A DNA stretch of 64,000 nucleotides from Pelecanus crispus (Eukaryota > Chordata > Aves > Pelecaniformes > Pelecanidae), in NCBI RefSeq assembly GCF_030463565.1, contig NC_134662.1:5867001-5931000 (forward strand), given 5' to 3'. Below are positions 60,801-64,000 of this stretch, in pieces. The translations under genes were made by a program, and so were the position numbers. A model generated the notes under the pieces. That model was not told the origin of the DNA and did not search any database. It worked only from the letters and a program-made list of their open reading frames with translations. Every line of letters starts with the position of its first letter. Position 1 is the first letter of the stretch.

Positions 60801-62947
60801 GCAGTACTCGGTGGTATCAGTGCTGCTGCGGTGTTGCACCCTGCTGGTCTGAGCCCGCAGCCCACCCAGCTTCACGCTGTCTGACCCCCAGCCTTCTCCC
60901 CACAGCTGGAGCCACGTTATTTGTACAGTTCTGCTTCAGCAGTTAGAAAGGCCGATAGCTGGAAGAAAATTCTAGGTGGAAGTATGATACTTTTATTTGG
61001 TGGTGGTGGTGGTATTATTTTTTAAAAAAAATTAAATGCTGTCACCCATCACTAGCTCCGAACAGGAACATCAGCGTGAGCTCTGCTTCCAGGTGGAGTC
61101 CTCTCGCAACACTCCCTGGCAGGCGCATTATTCACAGGACCGCTGTTCTTTTAGGACTGATTGAACTGGCAACGGGCCATTTTTCCTTTCACCCCATCGG
61201 TGTTCGGCAAACATTGGCTGAGGCACAAACATTTGGAGATGGGGGAGTGGTTTGTGTGCAACAGGAAATGTCGGCCTTTCATCTTTGCTTTGACTCCAAA
61301 GCTGCATTCCTGGGAAGAGTGAGGTCTGTGATGTTAATTCTGTCCCTGGTGGACAGCAATCATCCATTCATAGAACGAGCTCATGATCTGGCAGGTTCTC
61401 ACATGGAGAAGGCCAAGAAGAAGTGATCACAGAGATTGACTCCGCTTTCAGGCAAGCGTTCCCTTGCCTAGGGCTGAGCCTGTTGCTGGGAGGATGTGGG
61501 AGGCAACAGGGAAGAGCCTTCAGATATTTTATTTCTAGAGAACAAACATTTTCAAAGTCCTTGACGAGTGTTCTCCTTAAATAAAGCCAATTTTGAAGGG
61601 AGGGAGAAGGGGGACTTTTCCTCCTTACAACAACTATGTTTCAGTGACTGCTTTGGTTTGGATTAGAGCAGTGCGTACGGAAAGCAAACAGGAAAGATGG
61701 ACAGCTGAGCTGGCTCGAGGAACAGTTTAGAAAATGGGGACCTATTGATATTCCTAGAAGTTTTATCTTGCAGTCTTACCCTCTGGACAGTGAGCAATTA
61801 CCCACCAGAGCGCGGCACAGCCTGTTTTGAGTGGTATATGTACTGTGAGTGGCCTGCCAATGTCTCAGTAGAGACTGGAGTGAATGCAAGGAGGATAAAT
61901 ATCTGTTTCTGCCTGTGATGTGTGTGTTCCTCTCTTAAATGATGGAGGTTTCTCCGTGGTATGTGACTCTGCTGAAGCAGATGTATCTCAGCTACTGCTA
62001 TTTCAGGCTGAGGGAGAAGCGAAGGGCTTTGATGTAAGCTCCTGGCCTGTTGTGCCAAAATCTTCATTCTGGTTGGGCTGAAAAGAAATCTAGCTGCTTA
62101 GACTGATCTTTTTCATGACATGCGCCAAGTAAACTGCTCTAACGCAGTCTGCCCTTTAGCTTTGTAACTGACTTTTAGAAAATGGTGCTTAAAAGAATGC
62201 ACACGTTACACGTCTTCATATGGATTGGTCTCTCCTTAACTGAGGTACTTCGCTTGGACCTAGTCAAAGGAGAGAGATGTGTTTTCAGGGTGCAGAGTAA
62301 CTCATCTGTGACATCTGGTGTTCCCAAAGATATCTCTTATCTTACTGTATAGAGGACTTGGTGTGAACTGGTTCCTAACTTAAGCACCTCAGTTAATGCC
62401 TAAGATTAGATACTTTAAAATGAAACTTTGAGATTTTTCCAAGTACATGGCCCTCTTTTTTTTTTTTTTTTTTCTTCCCCCTTTTTGATTTCTTTCATTT
62501 TTTCCAGTGCCCAGGTCTTATACTGGGAAATTGAAAATTCTGATTTACAGCAGCTTTTCTCCTTGCATGTGAATCTAAGCATGCACCTGTACGTCCATTG
62601 ACATGTGTAGCCTCCTTTACTCACATAAGGCACTCATTTGGCCCCTGATTTGCCTCCCTGATTAACATTCCTTTCCTTTTATTTCATTCTCCTTCTCTAT
62701 GATGCAATATATGGTGCTGAAATGCAGTTTCTTTGGCTAAAGCACAACCTGAGACTCTGTGGTTTCCTTTCCAGCAGAGGAAGGCCCTCCGCTACAGACA
62801 GATCTGTCATACTACTCCTATGAATATGACCCAGACCCCTATGTGTCAGAAGCGGATGTTTTTGAGAATGTGGCAGAACTGACAACAGCAAGCATGTTAA
62901 AAGAAGTGGACAAGATTCAGGAAGTAGTAACCACAGTAGAATGGTGA
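9785..62947 (+). CDS. CPAMD8: CPAMD8, complete 42-exon gene (span with introns)
   Basis: This is an alpha-2-macroglobulin/complement C3 family protein of 1851 residues, assembled from 42 GT-AG exons with matching phases. In order it shows a signal peptide (about 1-23), MG1-MG4 (about 28-450), MG5/MG6 with a bait-like basic insert (RRRRR 664-668, KRKR 739-742), MG7 (about 770-900), CUB interrupted by a Methyltransf_FA-like insert (about 951-1110), a thioester domain with GCGEQ at 1145-1149, the second CUB half, a receptor-binding domain (about 1553-1698), a follistatin-type Kazal domain (1706-1767) and an acidic tail. The FA insert plus C-terminal Kazal separates CPAMD8 from A2M, CD109, PZP and C3/C4/C5. 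Human CPAMD8 is about 1.9 kb codons, so the length fits a full copy. Family members are secreted or membrane-associated; human CPAMD8 is linked to anterior eye development. Introns run from 101 bp (intron 38) to 5476 bp (intron 36). I see no frameshift or internal stop. The 3' end is the one uncertain part. Confidence 0.95.
9868..12111 (+). other. CPAMD8: CPAMD8 intron 1
   Basis: The first part is still CpG island. The rest is AT-rich with an AT-dinucleotide stretch around 11815-11858. No exon-like sequence or named repeat was recognised. Confidence 0.8.
12112..12263 (+). CDS. CPAMD8: CPAMD8 exon 2: MG1
   Basis: 152 nt, residues 28-79. Acceptor TCCTCAG|GGGC, donor CTGG|GTAAGT. It opens with [16 protein letters not shown], the typical first strand of the MG1 macroglobulin domain (Y-L-I-x-A-P-x-x-x-R-P). 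Confidence 0.95.
12264..13534 (+). other. CPAMD8: CPAMD8 intron 2
   Basis: No coding or named repeat sequence seen. It ends in a CT microsatellite (about 13514-13527) that also serves as the polypyrimidine tract for exon 3. Confidence 0.8.
13514..13527. repeat. (CT)7 microsatellite in the exon 3 polypyrimidine tract
   Basis: Pure TC/CT run directly before CATTTTAG at the 3' splice site. Length changes here would alter the pyrimidine tract of a 23-nt exon. Confidence 0.85.
13535..13557 (+). CDS. CPAMD8: CPAMD8 exon 3: 23-nt microexon in MG1
   Basis: Acceptor TTTTAG|ATAAAG, donor CTGAAG|GTGAGT, residues 79-86 (DKGTIKLK). The phase fits both neighbours and the peptide supplies the expected MG1 strand between VLG and VPSGL. 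Too short to appear as an independent ORF. Confidence 0.92.
13558..16035 (+). other. CPAMD8: CPAMD8 intron 3
   Basis: 2.5 kb of unremarkable AT-rich intron sequence. ORFs on the minus strand around 14615-15086 have no recognisable similarity. Confidence 0.8.
16036..16201 (+). CDS. CPAMD8: CPAMD8 exon 4: MG1 end, MG2 start
   Basis: 166 nt, residues 87-142. Acceptor TTTCTAG|GTG, donor AAAG|GTAAAG. Contains the family hallmark QTDKPVYKP (130-138) that begins MG2, and a sequon NYT at 114-116. Confidence 0.96.
16341..16393 (+). CDS. CPAMD8: CPAMD8 exon 5: MG2
   Basis: 53 nt, residues 142-159. Acceptor TTTTTTAG|TGTTG, donor GACAGG|GTAAAG. Encodes [18 protein letters not shown], the second MG2 strand pair as in A2M relatives. 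Confidence 0.94.
16882..16899 (+). CDS. CPAMD8: CPAMD8 exon 6: 18-nt microexon in MG2
   Basis: Six codons (IEAYVV, residues 160-165) between CTTTCAG and GTGAGT after a long T-run. Both neighbouring exons are in phase 0 at this point, so skipping would keep frame and delete one MG2 strand. The match to the family pattern [IV]-x-x-[YV]-V supports it. Confidence 0.88.
17879..17933 (+). CDS. CPAMD8: CPAMD8 exon 7: MG2
   Basis: 55 nt, residues 166-184. Acceptor TATGCAG|GATCC, donor TTGTG|GTAAGT. Encodes [17 protein letters not shown], matching the A2M-family D-P-x-x-N/S-R-I-x-x-W motif. Confidence 0.95.
18072..18185 (+). CDS. CPAMD8: CPAMD8 exon 8: MG2
   Basis: 114 nt, residues 184-222. Acceptor TTTTTCAG|GTG, donor TATG|GTGAGT. 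Encodes the L-S-x-x-P-x-x-G-x-W strand ([10 protein letters not shown]) and the linker FEVQKYV into MG3. Confidence 0.95.
19010..19094 (+). CDS. CPAMD8: CPAMD8 exon 9: MG3 start
   Basis: 85 nt, residues 222-250. Acceptor ATTGTAG|TATTACC, donor GCCAG|GTAGGA. Begins [12 protein letters not shown], the conserved V-L-P-x-F-E-V motif opening MG3. Confidence 0.95.
19390..19498 (+). CDS. CPAMD8: CPAMD8 exon 10: MG3
   Basis: 109 nt, residues 250-286. Acceptor ATTTCAG|ATAT, donor ACCCAG|GTGAGG. Encodes [13 protein letters not shown], the Y-T-[YF]-G-K-P-V-x-G signature of MG3, with sequon NMT. Confidence 0.95.
19954..20181 (+). CDS. CPAMD8: CPAMD8 exon 11: MG3 end to MG4
   Basis: 228 nt, 76 codons in phase 0, residues 287-362. 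Acceptor TTTGTAG|ATT, donor AAAG|GTGAGA. Ends in [18 protein letters not shown], the F-K-P-G-L-P-Y-x-G motif that marks MG4 throughout the family. Confidence 0.96.
20352..20522 (+). CDS. CPAMD8: CPAMD8 exon 12: MG4
   Basis: 171 nt, residues 363-419, phase 0 on both sides. Acceptor TTTGTAG|GTAG, donor GGAG|GTGGGT. Encodes [11 protein letters not shown] and [14 protein letters not shown]4 strands. Confidence 0.95.
20899..21027 (+). CDS. CPAMD8: CPAMD8 exon 13: MG4 end
   Basis: 129 nt, residues 420-462. The acceptor is atypical (TTTTGTTAAG|ACC, A instead of C/T before AG); the donor is TTCCAG|GTACGT. Encodes [17 protein letters not shown], matching the S-x-W-Y-S-P-S motif of CPAMD8/A2M relatives. 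Confidence 0.93.
21028..23262 (+). other. CPAMD8: CPAMD8 intron 13
   Basis: 2.2 kb. Holds an A10G9 homopolymer pair (about 21721-21739) and a C-rich CCACCCCCCACCC stretch near 22878. No exon or named repeat seen. Confidence 0.8.
23263..23452 (+). CDS. CPAMD8: CPAMD8 exon 14: MG5 with RSKR motif
   Basis: 190 nt, residues 463-526. Acceptor GGTGCAG|GTAGG, donor ACAG|GTAGCT. MG5 strands [17 protein letters not shown] are followed by RSKR at 505-508, a furin-type R-X-K-R site in an exposed loop between strands. Sequons NFT and NIT are present. Confidence 0.95.
23453..24726 (+). other. CPAMD8: CPAMD8 intron 14 with CR1 insertion
   Basis: Ordinary intron sequence apart from the truncated CR1 at about 24146-24316. 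The acceptor tract is TTTACAATTTATTTTTTAG. Confidence 0.85.
24146..24316 (+). mobile_element. CR1 LINE, 5'-truncated 3' end
   Basis: About 170 bp matching the conserved 3' end of avian CR1 non-LTR retrotransposons: GGTTGCCCAGAGA, the segment with AGCAACCTGCTGTAGTG, GATCCTTAAAGGTCCCTTCC, and the 3' repeat ATTCTATGATTCTAT. It sits in sense orientation to CPAMD8 inside an intron. No ORF remains. Its good state suggests a fairly young insertion. Confidence 0.95.
24727..24899 (+). CDS. CPAMD8: CPAMD8 exon 15: MG5
   Basis: 173 nt, residues 526-583. Acceptor TTTTTTAG|TGCC, donor AATCAG|GTACTG. Encodes [21 protein letters not shown], equivalent to the A-P-x-x-R-L-L-x-Y strand in A2M. Confidence 0.95.
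25010..25159 (+). CDS. CPAMD8: CPAMD8 exon 16: MG6 start
   Basis: 150 nt, residues 584-633, phase 0. Acceptor TTCCTAG|GTTG, donor AGTCAG|GTAAAA. Contains [15 protein letters not shown], the A-V-D-x-S-V-x-L-L/M-K hallmark that precedes the bait or anaphylatoxin insertion point in the family. Confidence 0.96.
25273..25434 (+). CDS. CPAMD8: CPAMD8 exon 17: MG6 bait-like segment with RRRRR
   Basis: 162 nt, residues 634-687, phase 0. Acceptor CTGCAG|GTTTTTC, donor TTTACA|GTAGGA. It corresponds to the A2M bait region but is short and carries five consecutive Arg (664-668) before SSVFPW, a strong furin-type processing site. The end [16 protein letters not shown] runs directly into exon 18. Confidence 0.95.
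25435..26822 (+). other. CPAMD8: CPAMD8 intron 17
   Basis: 1.4 kb with no exon-like or repeat sequence recognised beyond T-runs near the acceptor. Confidence 0.8.
26823..26965 (+). CDS. CPAMD8: CPAMD8 exon 18: MG6 after the bait-like site
   Basis: 143 nt, residues 688-735. Acceptor TTGTCTAG|GAAAC, donor CCGAG|GTAACA. Encodes [17 protein letters not shown] and [15 protein letters not shown], sequence typical of CPAMD8. Confidence 0.94.
27901..27966 (+). CDS. CPAMD8: CPAMD8 exon 19: KRKR site and FPETWIW
   Basis: 66 nt, residues 735-757. Acceptor CTTCTTCTAG|CAGAG, donor GTCAG|GTATTG. It encodes KRKR at 739-742 followed by [14 protein letters not shown], the family-wide F-P-E-T-W-x-W motif at the end of MG6. 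There is no ATG-led ORF; it was found by phase and motif, and both junction codons read Ser as expected. Confidence 0.95.
27967..31175 (+). other. CPAMD8: CPAMD8 intron 19
   Basis: 3.2 kb, no coding similarity. The ORF around 28477-28731 and minus-strand ORFs near 30277-30627 show nothing recognisable. Confidence 0.8.
31176..31407 (+). CDS. CPAMD8: CPAMD8 exon 20: MG7
   Basis: 232 nt, residues 757-834. Acceptor CTTTGGTAG|TGAT, donor GTAGAG|GTAACA. Encodes [27 protein letters not shown], the very conserved V-P-D-[ST]-I-T-x-W and F-x-P-F-F/V ... V-I-R-G-E motifs of MG7. Confidence 0.96.
32029..32182 (+). CDS. CPAMD8: CPAMD8 exon 21: MG7
   Basis: 154 nt, residues 835-886. Acceptor TTTCACAG|GTCC, donor ACTG|GTAGTA. 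Encodes [15 protein letters not shown] and [12 protein letters not shown]7 strands ending in the L-G-x-x-N-[FI]-T motif. Confidence 0.95.
32783..32925 (+). CDS. CPAMD8: CPAMD8 exon 22: MG7 to CUB linker
   Basis: 143 nt, residues 886-933. Acceptor TTTCTTAG|CAAA, donor TTGAG|GTAAGA. Encodes a Cys pair in TNCCQDG and [10 protein letters not shown] leading into the CUB region. Confidence 0.94.
33251..33302 (+). CDS. CPAMD8: CPAMD8 exon 23: CUB first strand
   Basis: 52 nt, residues 934-951. Acceptor TTATATAG|CCAG, donor AATG|GTAAGT. Encodes [22 protein letters not shown]-x-[KR] is the conserved start of the CUB region in A2M relatives. Confidence 0.94.
33984..34282 (+). CDS. CPAMD8: CPAMD8 exon 24: Methyltransf_FA-like insert, first part
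   Basis: 299 nt, residues 951-1050. Acceptor CTGACTAG|AGAAA, donor ATCCAG|GTAGTG. Encodes [32 protein letters not shown] and [16 protein letters not shown], the pattern of the Methyltransf_FA family (named for farnesoic acid O-methyltransferase). No catalytic role is implied; in this family the module is thought to be a binding or structural unit. It lies inside the CUB region before the thioester domain. Confidence 0.93.
34700..34925 (+). CDS. CPAMD8: CPAMD8 exon 25: FA insert end, return to CUB
   Basis: 226 nt, residues 1051-1126. Acceptor CTTTCAG|GTTGG, donor ATAG|GTATCA. Encodes [17 protein letters not shown], the closing strands of the FA module, then [18 protein letters not shown], the E-x-A-x-[AV]-x-[VI]-x-G-D motif before the thioester domain. 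Confidence 0.94.
35486..35662 (+). CDS. CPAMD8: CPAMD8 exon 26: thioester domain with GCGEQ
   Basis: 177 nt, residues 1126-1185. Acceptor TTCAAACAG|GAGA, donor CAAG|GTAACT. Contains [22 protein letters not shown]. Cys1146 and Gln1149 (codons within 35542-35556) would form the internal thioester as in A2M and C3. Confidence 0.98.
35663..38464 (+). other. CPAMD8: CPAMD8 intron 26
   Basis: 2.8 kb of AT-rich sequence. The ORF at 36940-37149 is Lys/Arg/Ser-rich without recognisable similarity. No repeats named. Confidence 0.8.
38465..38546 (+). CDS. CPAMD8: CPAMD8 exon 27: thioester domain
   Basis: 82 nt, residues 1185-1212. Acceptor CTTCCAG|GCTACC, donor ATGTG|GTGAGT. Encodes [22 protein letters not shown], the G-Y-Q-R-Q-L-x-Y-[KR]-x-x-D-G-S-[YF]-S-A-F motif. 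Confidence 0.96.
38547..40113 (+). other. CPAMD8: CPAMD8 intron 27
   Basis: 1.6 kb. An A/C-rich patch at about 38974-39017 (AAAAAAAACCAAACACC and AAAAAAACCCC). Otherwise nothing recognised. Confidence 0.8.
40114..40270 (+). CDS. CPAMD8: CPAMD8 exon 28: thioester domain, catalytic-position Asn
   Basis: 157 nt, residues 1212-1264. Acceptor TATTTACAG|GCTA, donor ATTCAG|GTAAAA. Encodes [20 protein letters not shown] and [16 protein letters not shown]. Asn1260 (40256-40258) aligns with the residue that is His in C3 and Asn in A2M. Confidence 0.96.
40739..40813 (+). CDS. CPAMD8: CPAMD8 exon 29: thioester domain
   Basis: 75 nt, residues 1265-1289, phase 0. Acceptor CCTCCAG|GGTGG, donor TCGGAG|GTAATA. 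Encodes [21 protein letters not shown], the L-T-A-[YF]-[VI] helix. Confidence 0.95.
40814..42776 (+). other. CPAMD8: CPAMD8 intron 29
   Basis: 2.0 kb with no exon-like sequence or named repeat. Confidence 0.8.
42777..42942 (+). CDS. CPAMD8: CPAMD8 exon 30: thioester domain
   Basis: 166 nt, residues 1290-1345. Acceptor AATGTAG|GAAG, donor CAAG|GTACTG. Encodes [18 protein letters not shown], the Y-[ST]-x-A-L-x-A-Y-A-L helix of the alpha/alpha toroid. Confidence 0.95.
43494..43580 (+). CDS. CPAMD8: CPAMD8 exon 31: thioester domain loop
   Basis: 87 nt, residues 1345-1374. Acceptor TTTTCTAG|ATGG, donor ATCAG|GTACTT. Encodes [19 protein letters not shown], equivalent to the H-W loop between toroid helices in A2M. 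Confidence 0.93.
44515..44651 (+). CDS. CPAMD8: CPAMD8 exon 32: thioester domain
   Basis: 137 nt, residues 1374-1419. Acceptor CCTTCAG|TTG, donor ACTCAG|GTGGGC. Encodes [37 protein letters not shown], the V-E-M-T-[SA]-Y and G-G-F-x-S-T-Q-D motifs of the family. Confidence 0.97.
44736..44760. repeat. Perfect 25-nt palindrome in intron 32
   Basis: Arms TTTCTGTCTAGA and TCTAGACAGAAA are exact reverse complements separated by a single G. No poly(T) follows and no element boundary is evident. Confidence 0.9.
45001..45045 (+). repeat. Triplicated 16-bp branch-point/pyrimidine unit at the exon 33 acceptor
   Basis: TTCTGATCTCTTTCTC (45001-45016), TTCTGATCTCTTCCTC (45017-45032) and TTCTGATCCCTAG (45033-45045) follow one another without spacer, the last ending at the splice acceptor. 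Each carries CTGAT, which fits the vertebrate branch-site consensus YTNAY. Confidence 0.9.
45046..45201 (+). CDS. CPAMD8: CPAMD8 exon 33: thioester domain end to CUB
   Basis: 156 nt, residues 1420-1471, phase 0. Acceptor TCCCTAG|GACAC, donor CAGTG|GTAGGT. Encodes [13 protein letters not shown], the D-T-x-V-A-L-x-A-L-x-x-[YF] helix that ends the thioester domain, then the second CUB half. Confidence 0.96.
45595..45657 (+). CDS. CPAMD8: CPAMD8 exon 34: CUB second half
   Basis: 63 nt, residues 1472-1492. Acceptor CTCCCCAG|ATCC, donor ATGCAG|GTAAAG. Encodes [22 protein letters not shown]-x-G-C-x-L-x-Q is conserved in A2M proteins. Confidence 0.95.
46032..46270 (+). CDS. CPAMD8: CPAMD8 exon 35: CUB end, receptor-binding domain start
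   Basis: 239 nt, residues 1493-1572. Acceptor CTGCTGCAG|ATTG, donor CTCG|GTAGGA. Encodes [10 protein letters not shown] (last CUB strand), a variable stretch with an acidic run (DDDD), then [11 protein letters not shown] opening the A2M receptor-binding domain. Confidence 0.95.
46271..49562 (+). other. CPAMD8: CPAMD8 intron 35
   Basis: 3.3 kb. Contains a 17-19 bp tandem duplication (about 46368-46404, core AATTCTTTCTTGCTG) and a MIR-like SINE at about 47041-47180. Minus-strand ORFs of 186 and 166 codons (47232-47792, 48187-48687) have no recognisable similarity and no supporting splice or codon pattern. Confidence 0.8.
47041..47180 (+). mobile_element. Old MIR-like SINE fragment
   Basis: Contains CTCAAAGCACTTTGCAAAG, CTCATTTTACAGATTGGGAAAC and AACTTGCCTGCAGG in the order and spacing of the tRNA-derived MIR/CORE SINE consensus. 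It is diverged, as expected for an ancient amniote element; the ends are approximate. Confidence 0.7.
49563..49650 (+). CDS. CPAMD8: CPAMD8 exon 36: receptor-binding domain
   Basis: 88 nt, residues 1572-1601. The acceptor is weak (TTCTCATGGGAAG|ATGG), with purines before AG but a long pyrimidine tract further upstream. Donor AGCAG|GTAAGA. Encodes [20 protein letters not shown], the S-N-M-A-[IV]-[VL]-[ED]-V-x-L-x-S-G-F motif. Confidence 0.95.
49651..55126 (+). other. CPAMD8: CPAMD8 intron 36 (longest, 5.5 kb)
   Basis: No coding exon is expected because exons 36 and 37 join seamlessly in phase 0 (ESLEQ to LLMNK). Holds a likely MIR-like fragment with a 24-nt A-run (about 53680-53945). Other ORFs are not recognisable. 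Confidence 0.8.
53680..53945 (+). mobile_element. Probable MIR-like SINE remnant interrupted by poly(A)
   Basis: TTCATTCTAAGATCTCAAAATAAC, then a 24-nt A-run (53745-53768), then ATTATCCCTATGTCACA and a GAGAGAGCTTGAAGTAAC stretch in MIR order, ending in AGAATAGAATTAAGGT. More diverged than the copy at 47041; boundaries are approximate. Confidence 0.5.
55127..55201 (+). CDS. CPAMD8: CPAMD8 exon 37: receptor-binding domain
   Basis: 75 nt, residues 1602-1626, phase 0. Acceptor CCCCTCCAG|TTAC after a C-run, donor GATGAG|GTAACG. Encodes [18 protein letters not shown], the R-x-E-x-x-x-x-x-V-[LV]-x-Y-x-D strand pair. Confidence 0.96.
55927..56032 (+). CDS. CPAMD8: CPAMD8 exon 38: receptor-binding domain
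   Basis: 106 nt, residues 1627-1662. Acceptor TTCATACAG|ATTC, donor CCAG|GTATGT. Encodes [19 protein letters not shown] and [18 protein letters not shown] is diagnostic of the A2M receptor-binding domain. Confidence 0.97.
56134..56244 (+). CDS. CPAMD8: CPAMD8 exon 39: end of the A2M core
   Basis: 111 nt, residues 1662-1699. Acceptor GCCTGCAG|CTTT, donor GGTTG|GTAAGT. Encodes [20 protein letters not shown]; most A2M proteins end here, whereas this one continues into a Kazal module. Confidence 0.95.
56914..57126 (+). CDS. CPAMD8: CPAMD8 exon 40: follistatin-type Kazal domain
   Basis: 213 nt, residues 1699-1770. Acceptor CTTTCCAG|GCTT, donor TGCCT|GTAGGT (a GT four bases later would hit a stop in the next exon). 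Cys at 1706, 1712, 1721, 1723, 1727, 1735, 1746, 1753 and 1767. The C-x7-C-x10-C-x6-C-x13-C spacing with [13 protein letters not shown] is that of Kazal modules in follistatin-type domains. It may bind or inhibit serine proteases, or act only as a scaffold. Confidence 0.96.
57594..57668 (+). CDS. CPAMD8: CPAMD8 exon 41: tail linker
   Basis: 75 nt, residues 1770-1795. Acceptor ATTTACAG|CCAAG, donor CAGCAG|GTAGTA. Encodes a polar, Pro/Glu/Gln-rich linker ([15 protein letters not shown]). No domain recognised; supported by phase and splice sites. Confidence 0.85.
57669..62774 (+). other. CPAMD8: CPAMD8 intron 41
   Basis: 5.1 kb. A (GGT)n run near 61001-61013, otherwise no repeat or exon-like stretch recognised. 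The ORF at 61076-61426 (116 codons) has no known pattern. An unrecognised alternative exon cannot be excluded. Confidence 0.75.
62775..62947 (+). CDS. CPAMD8: CPAMD8 exon 42: acidic, Tyr-rich C-terminal tail
   Basis: Residues 1795-1851. Acceptor TTTCCAG|CAGAGG is a NAGNAG tandem site: use of the second AG removes one Ala. Encodes [20 protein letters not shown], rich in Tyr next to Asp/Glu, then a helix-prone end to VEW and TGA at 62945-62947. A strong donor GAATG|GTGAGC overlaps the last codons, so the exon may instead end at 62943 and splice onward. No Cys and no transmembrane or GPI-like hydrophobic end. Confidence 0.85.
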
Positions 62948-63315
62948 GCCGGAGAGCGCGGGATCATAAATCTCGTTTGACAGTCAACATATAATGTACT
63001 AACTCATGTGTTGGGTCAAATGTATTCAATTCTTCAAAAGGGGCATTCTTACAACTGACTTGCTAACCTTTTTAGCAAGGAATCACCAGGAACAAGATCC
63101 TGCTACGGCAGCATATAAAAGTCTTTGTGACCTGAATGTCTCCGTCCCTAGCAGAATAAAAAGTGACCTTTAAAGCCCAGCCCCAGAGATGTTTCACAAA
63201 GATGTGTAATGGGGAAGTGACTTTTCTTCATTATGTTCTCTTTTCAACAGAAATATATAATTTAAATAAAGAGAAGAGGCTCAGAATCAACTCCTGTATG
63301 AGTTTGTTCCCTCAG

Positions 63316-63376
63316 ACGACCTGCTGCAGAACAGAAACCGAACGATGACTACTTCCTGATGCACTCAGAACTGTAG
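63316..63376 (+). CDS. Candidate CPAMD8 exon 43 (after an in-frame junction TGA)
   Basis: Acceptor TTTGTTCCCTCAG|ACGACC. Joined to the donor at 62943, the junction codon is TG+A, a stop, and the frame then reads RPAAEQKPNDDYFLMHSEL to a TAG at 63374-63376. The peptide continues the acidic style of the tail, and an AATAAA with a GT-rich stretch follows at 63695. It may be untranslated sequence, an ancestral coding end lost by one substitution, or a readthrough extension. Confidence 0.4.
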
Positions 63377-63694
63377 GCTTTGCTGCCCCATGGGGGGGAT
63401 CTGGAGCGCTAGGGGGGACACTCAGCGTTATTTTTCTGTCAATTTTCTTGCCTTTTGTGCATCTTCTTTGGATTACTTCCAAGGATGGGAGACCAATATA
63501 CTGTGTCCTCTAGGTGAGAAAAATAGGGGCTGGAATTCAAACCTGTAGACCGTTTCAATGTGTTTTCTCTACTATCAGGATACTGCAAATGCCATTTCCT
63601 AGCTACCTTTAGAAGCTAAGTCCAGGCCTTGTGCTTAGCTGAACTGCTGTTTGAGGAAAGATGGCTGAGAAGTTTTCTCTCAAATTATAATAAT

Positions 63695-63700
63695 AATAAA
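63695..63700 (+). terminator. CPAMD8: Candidate polyadenylation signal
   Basis: AATAAA followed by AATCAGTGTGTTTTG, giving a canonical hexamer with a nearby GT-rich element. It lies 319 nt after the TAG of the candidate last exon. Earlier hexamers at 63155 and 63265 lack as clear a GT-rich follower. Confidence 0.5.
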
Positions 63701-64000
63701 AATCAGTGTGTTTTGCTAATTATGACATAGCAAGAGGCTAATCATCTTTCCCAGCCCATAAGTCTATTGTACCCACAGCAATGTCCCACAAGAGAAAAGC
63801 TTCCCTCGTGGCTCCGTGTTCAGGAGAGTTGTTGGGAGGTACATTTTACAAGAGAAAACTGAAATCCAGTGTCAGGGCTGAAAGGCTTGACTGTCCACCG
63901 TGTGGCTGCAGGCTTCAGGTGGGGCGTTTGCCAGCCATAGCAGTGACAAGGACTGGGTGGGTGAGCCCTCTTAATGTTGCACTATGTGCTGCTAAGGGCT

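Larger units (their letters stand above)
62948..64000 (+). other. CPAMD8: 3' UTR / downstream flank
   Basis: If exon 42 is terminal this starts the 3' UTR. Holds AATAAA at 63155-63160, 63265-63270 and 63695-63700, and the candidate exon at 63316-63376. No neighbouring gene is visible before the window ends. Confidence 0.6.

Noticed and set aside
61076-61426. 116-codon ORF as an extra CPAMD8 exon
   Set aside because: Exons 41 and 42 already join in phase, and the ORF sequence has no family resemblance.

Overview
The window looks like bird genomic DNA. It has long GT-AG introns and a CR1 LINE 3' end carrying the typical avian tail (GGTCCCTTCCAACC, then ATTCTATGATTCTAT repeats). It holds essentially one gene on the + strand: a complete, intact copy of CPAMD8 (C3 and PZP-like alpha-2-macroglobulin domain-containing protein 8). 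I could join 42 coding exons, from an ATG at 9785 to a TGA at 62947. All introns are GT-AG, every phase matches, and the sum is 5556 nt, or 1851 residues plus stop. The family, the order of the alpha-2-macroglobulin modules, the thioester site and the C-terminal Kazal domain make the identification firm. The bird species is not determined.

Layout: 1-8317 is intergenic, with homopolymer tracts and no gene I can support. 8318-9121 is a 28-copy G-rich minisatellite. About 9122-10060 is a CpG island holding the promoter, a 5' UTR with an 18-nt triplicate, and exon 1 with the signal peptide. Exons 2-13 encode MG1-MG4, exons 14-19 MG5/MG6 plus the bait-like segment, and exons 20-23 MG7 and the start of the CUB region. 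Exons 24-25 encode an inserted Methyltransf_FA-like domain. Exons 26-33 encode the thioester domain, exons 33-35 the second CUB half, exons 35-39 the receptor-binding domain, exon 40 a follistatin-type Kazal domain, and exons 41-42 a Cys-free acidic tail rich in Tyr. 62948-64000 is 3' UTR or flanking sequence with a candidate 43rd exon and polyadenylation signals.

Protein logic: the product should be a secreted or cell-surface thioester protein with a GCGEQ motif, an Asn where C3 has its catalytic His, three multibasic processing motifs and a Kazal inhibitor-like module at the end. I found no undescribed multi-gene system. The most unusual points are: the 3' end, where a strong splice donor overlaps the stop and splicing recreates TGA in frame with 19 further sense codons; the G-quadruplex-prone minisatellite beside the promoter; three multibasic sites; a triplicated branch-point/pyrimidine module before exon 33; and a perfect 12-bp palindrome in intron 32.
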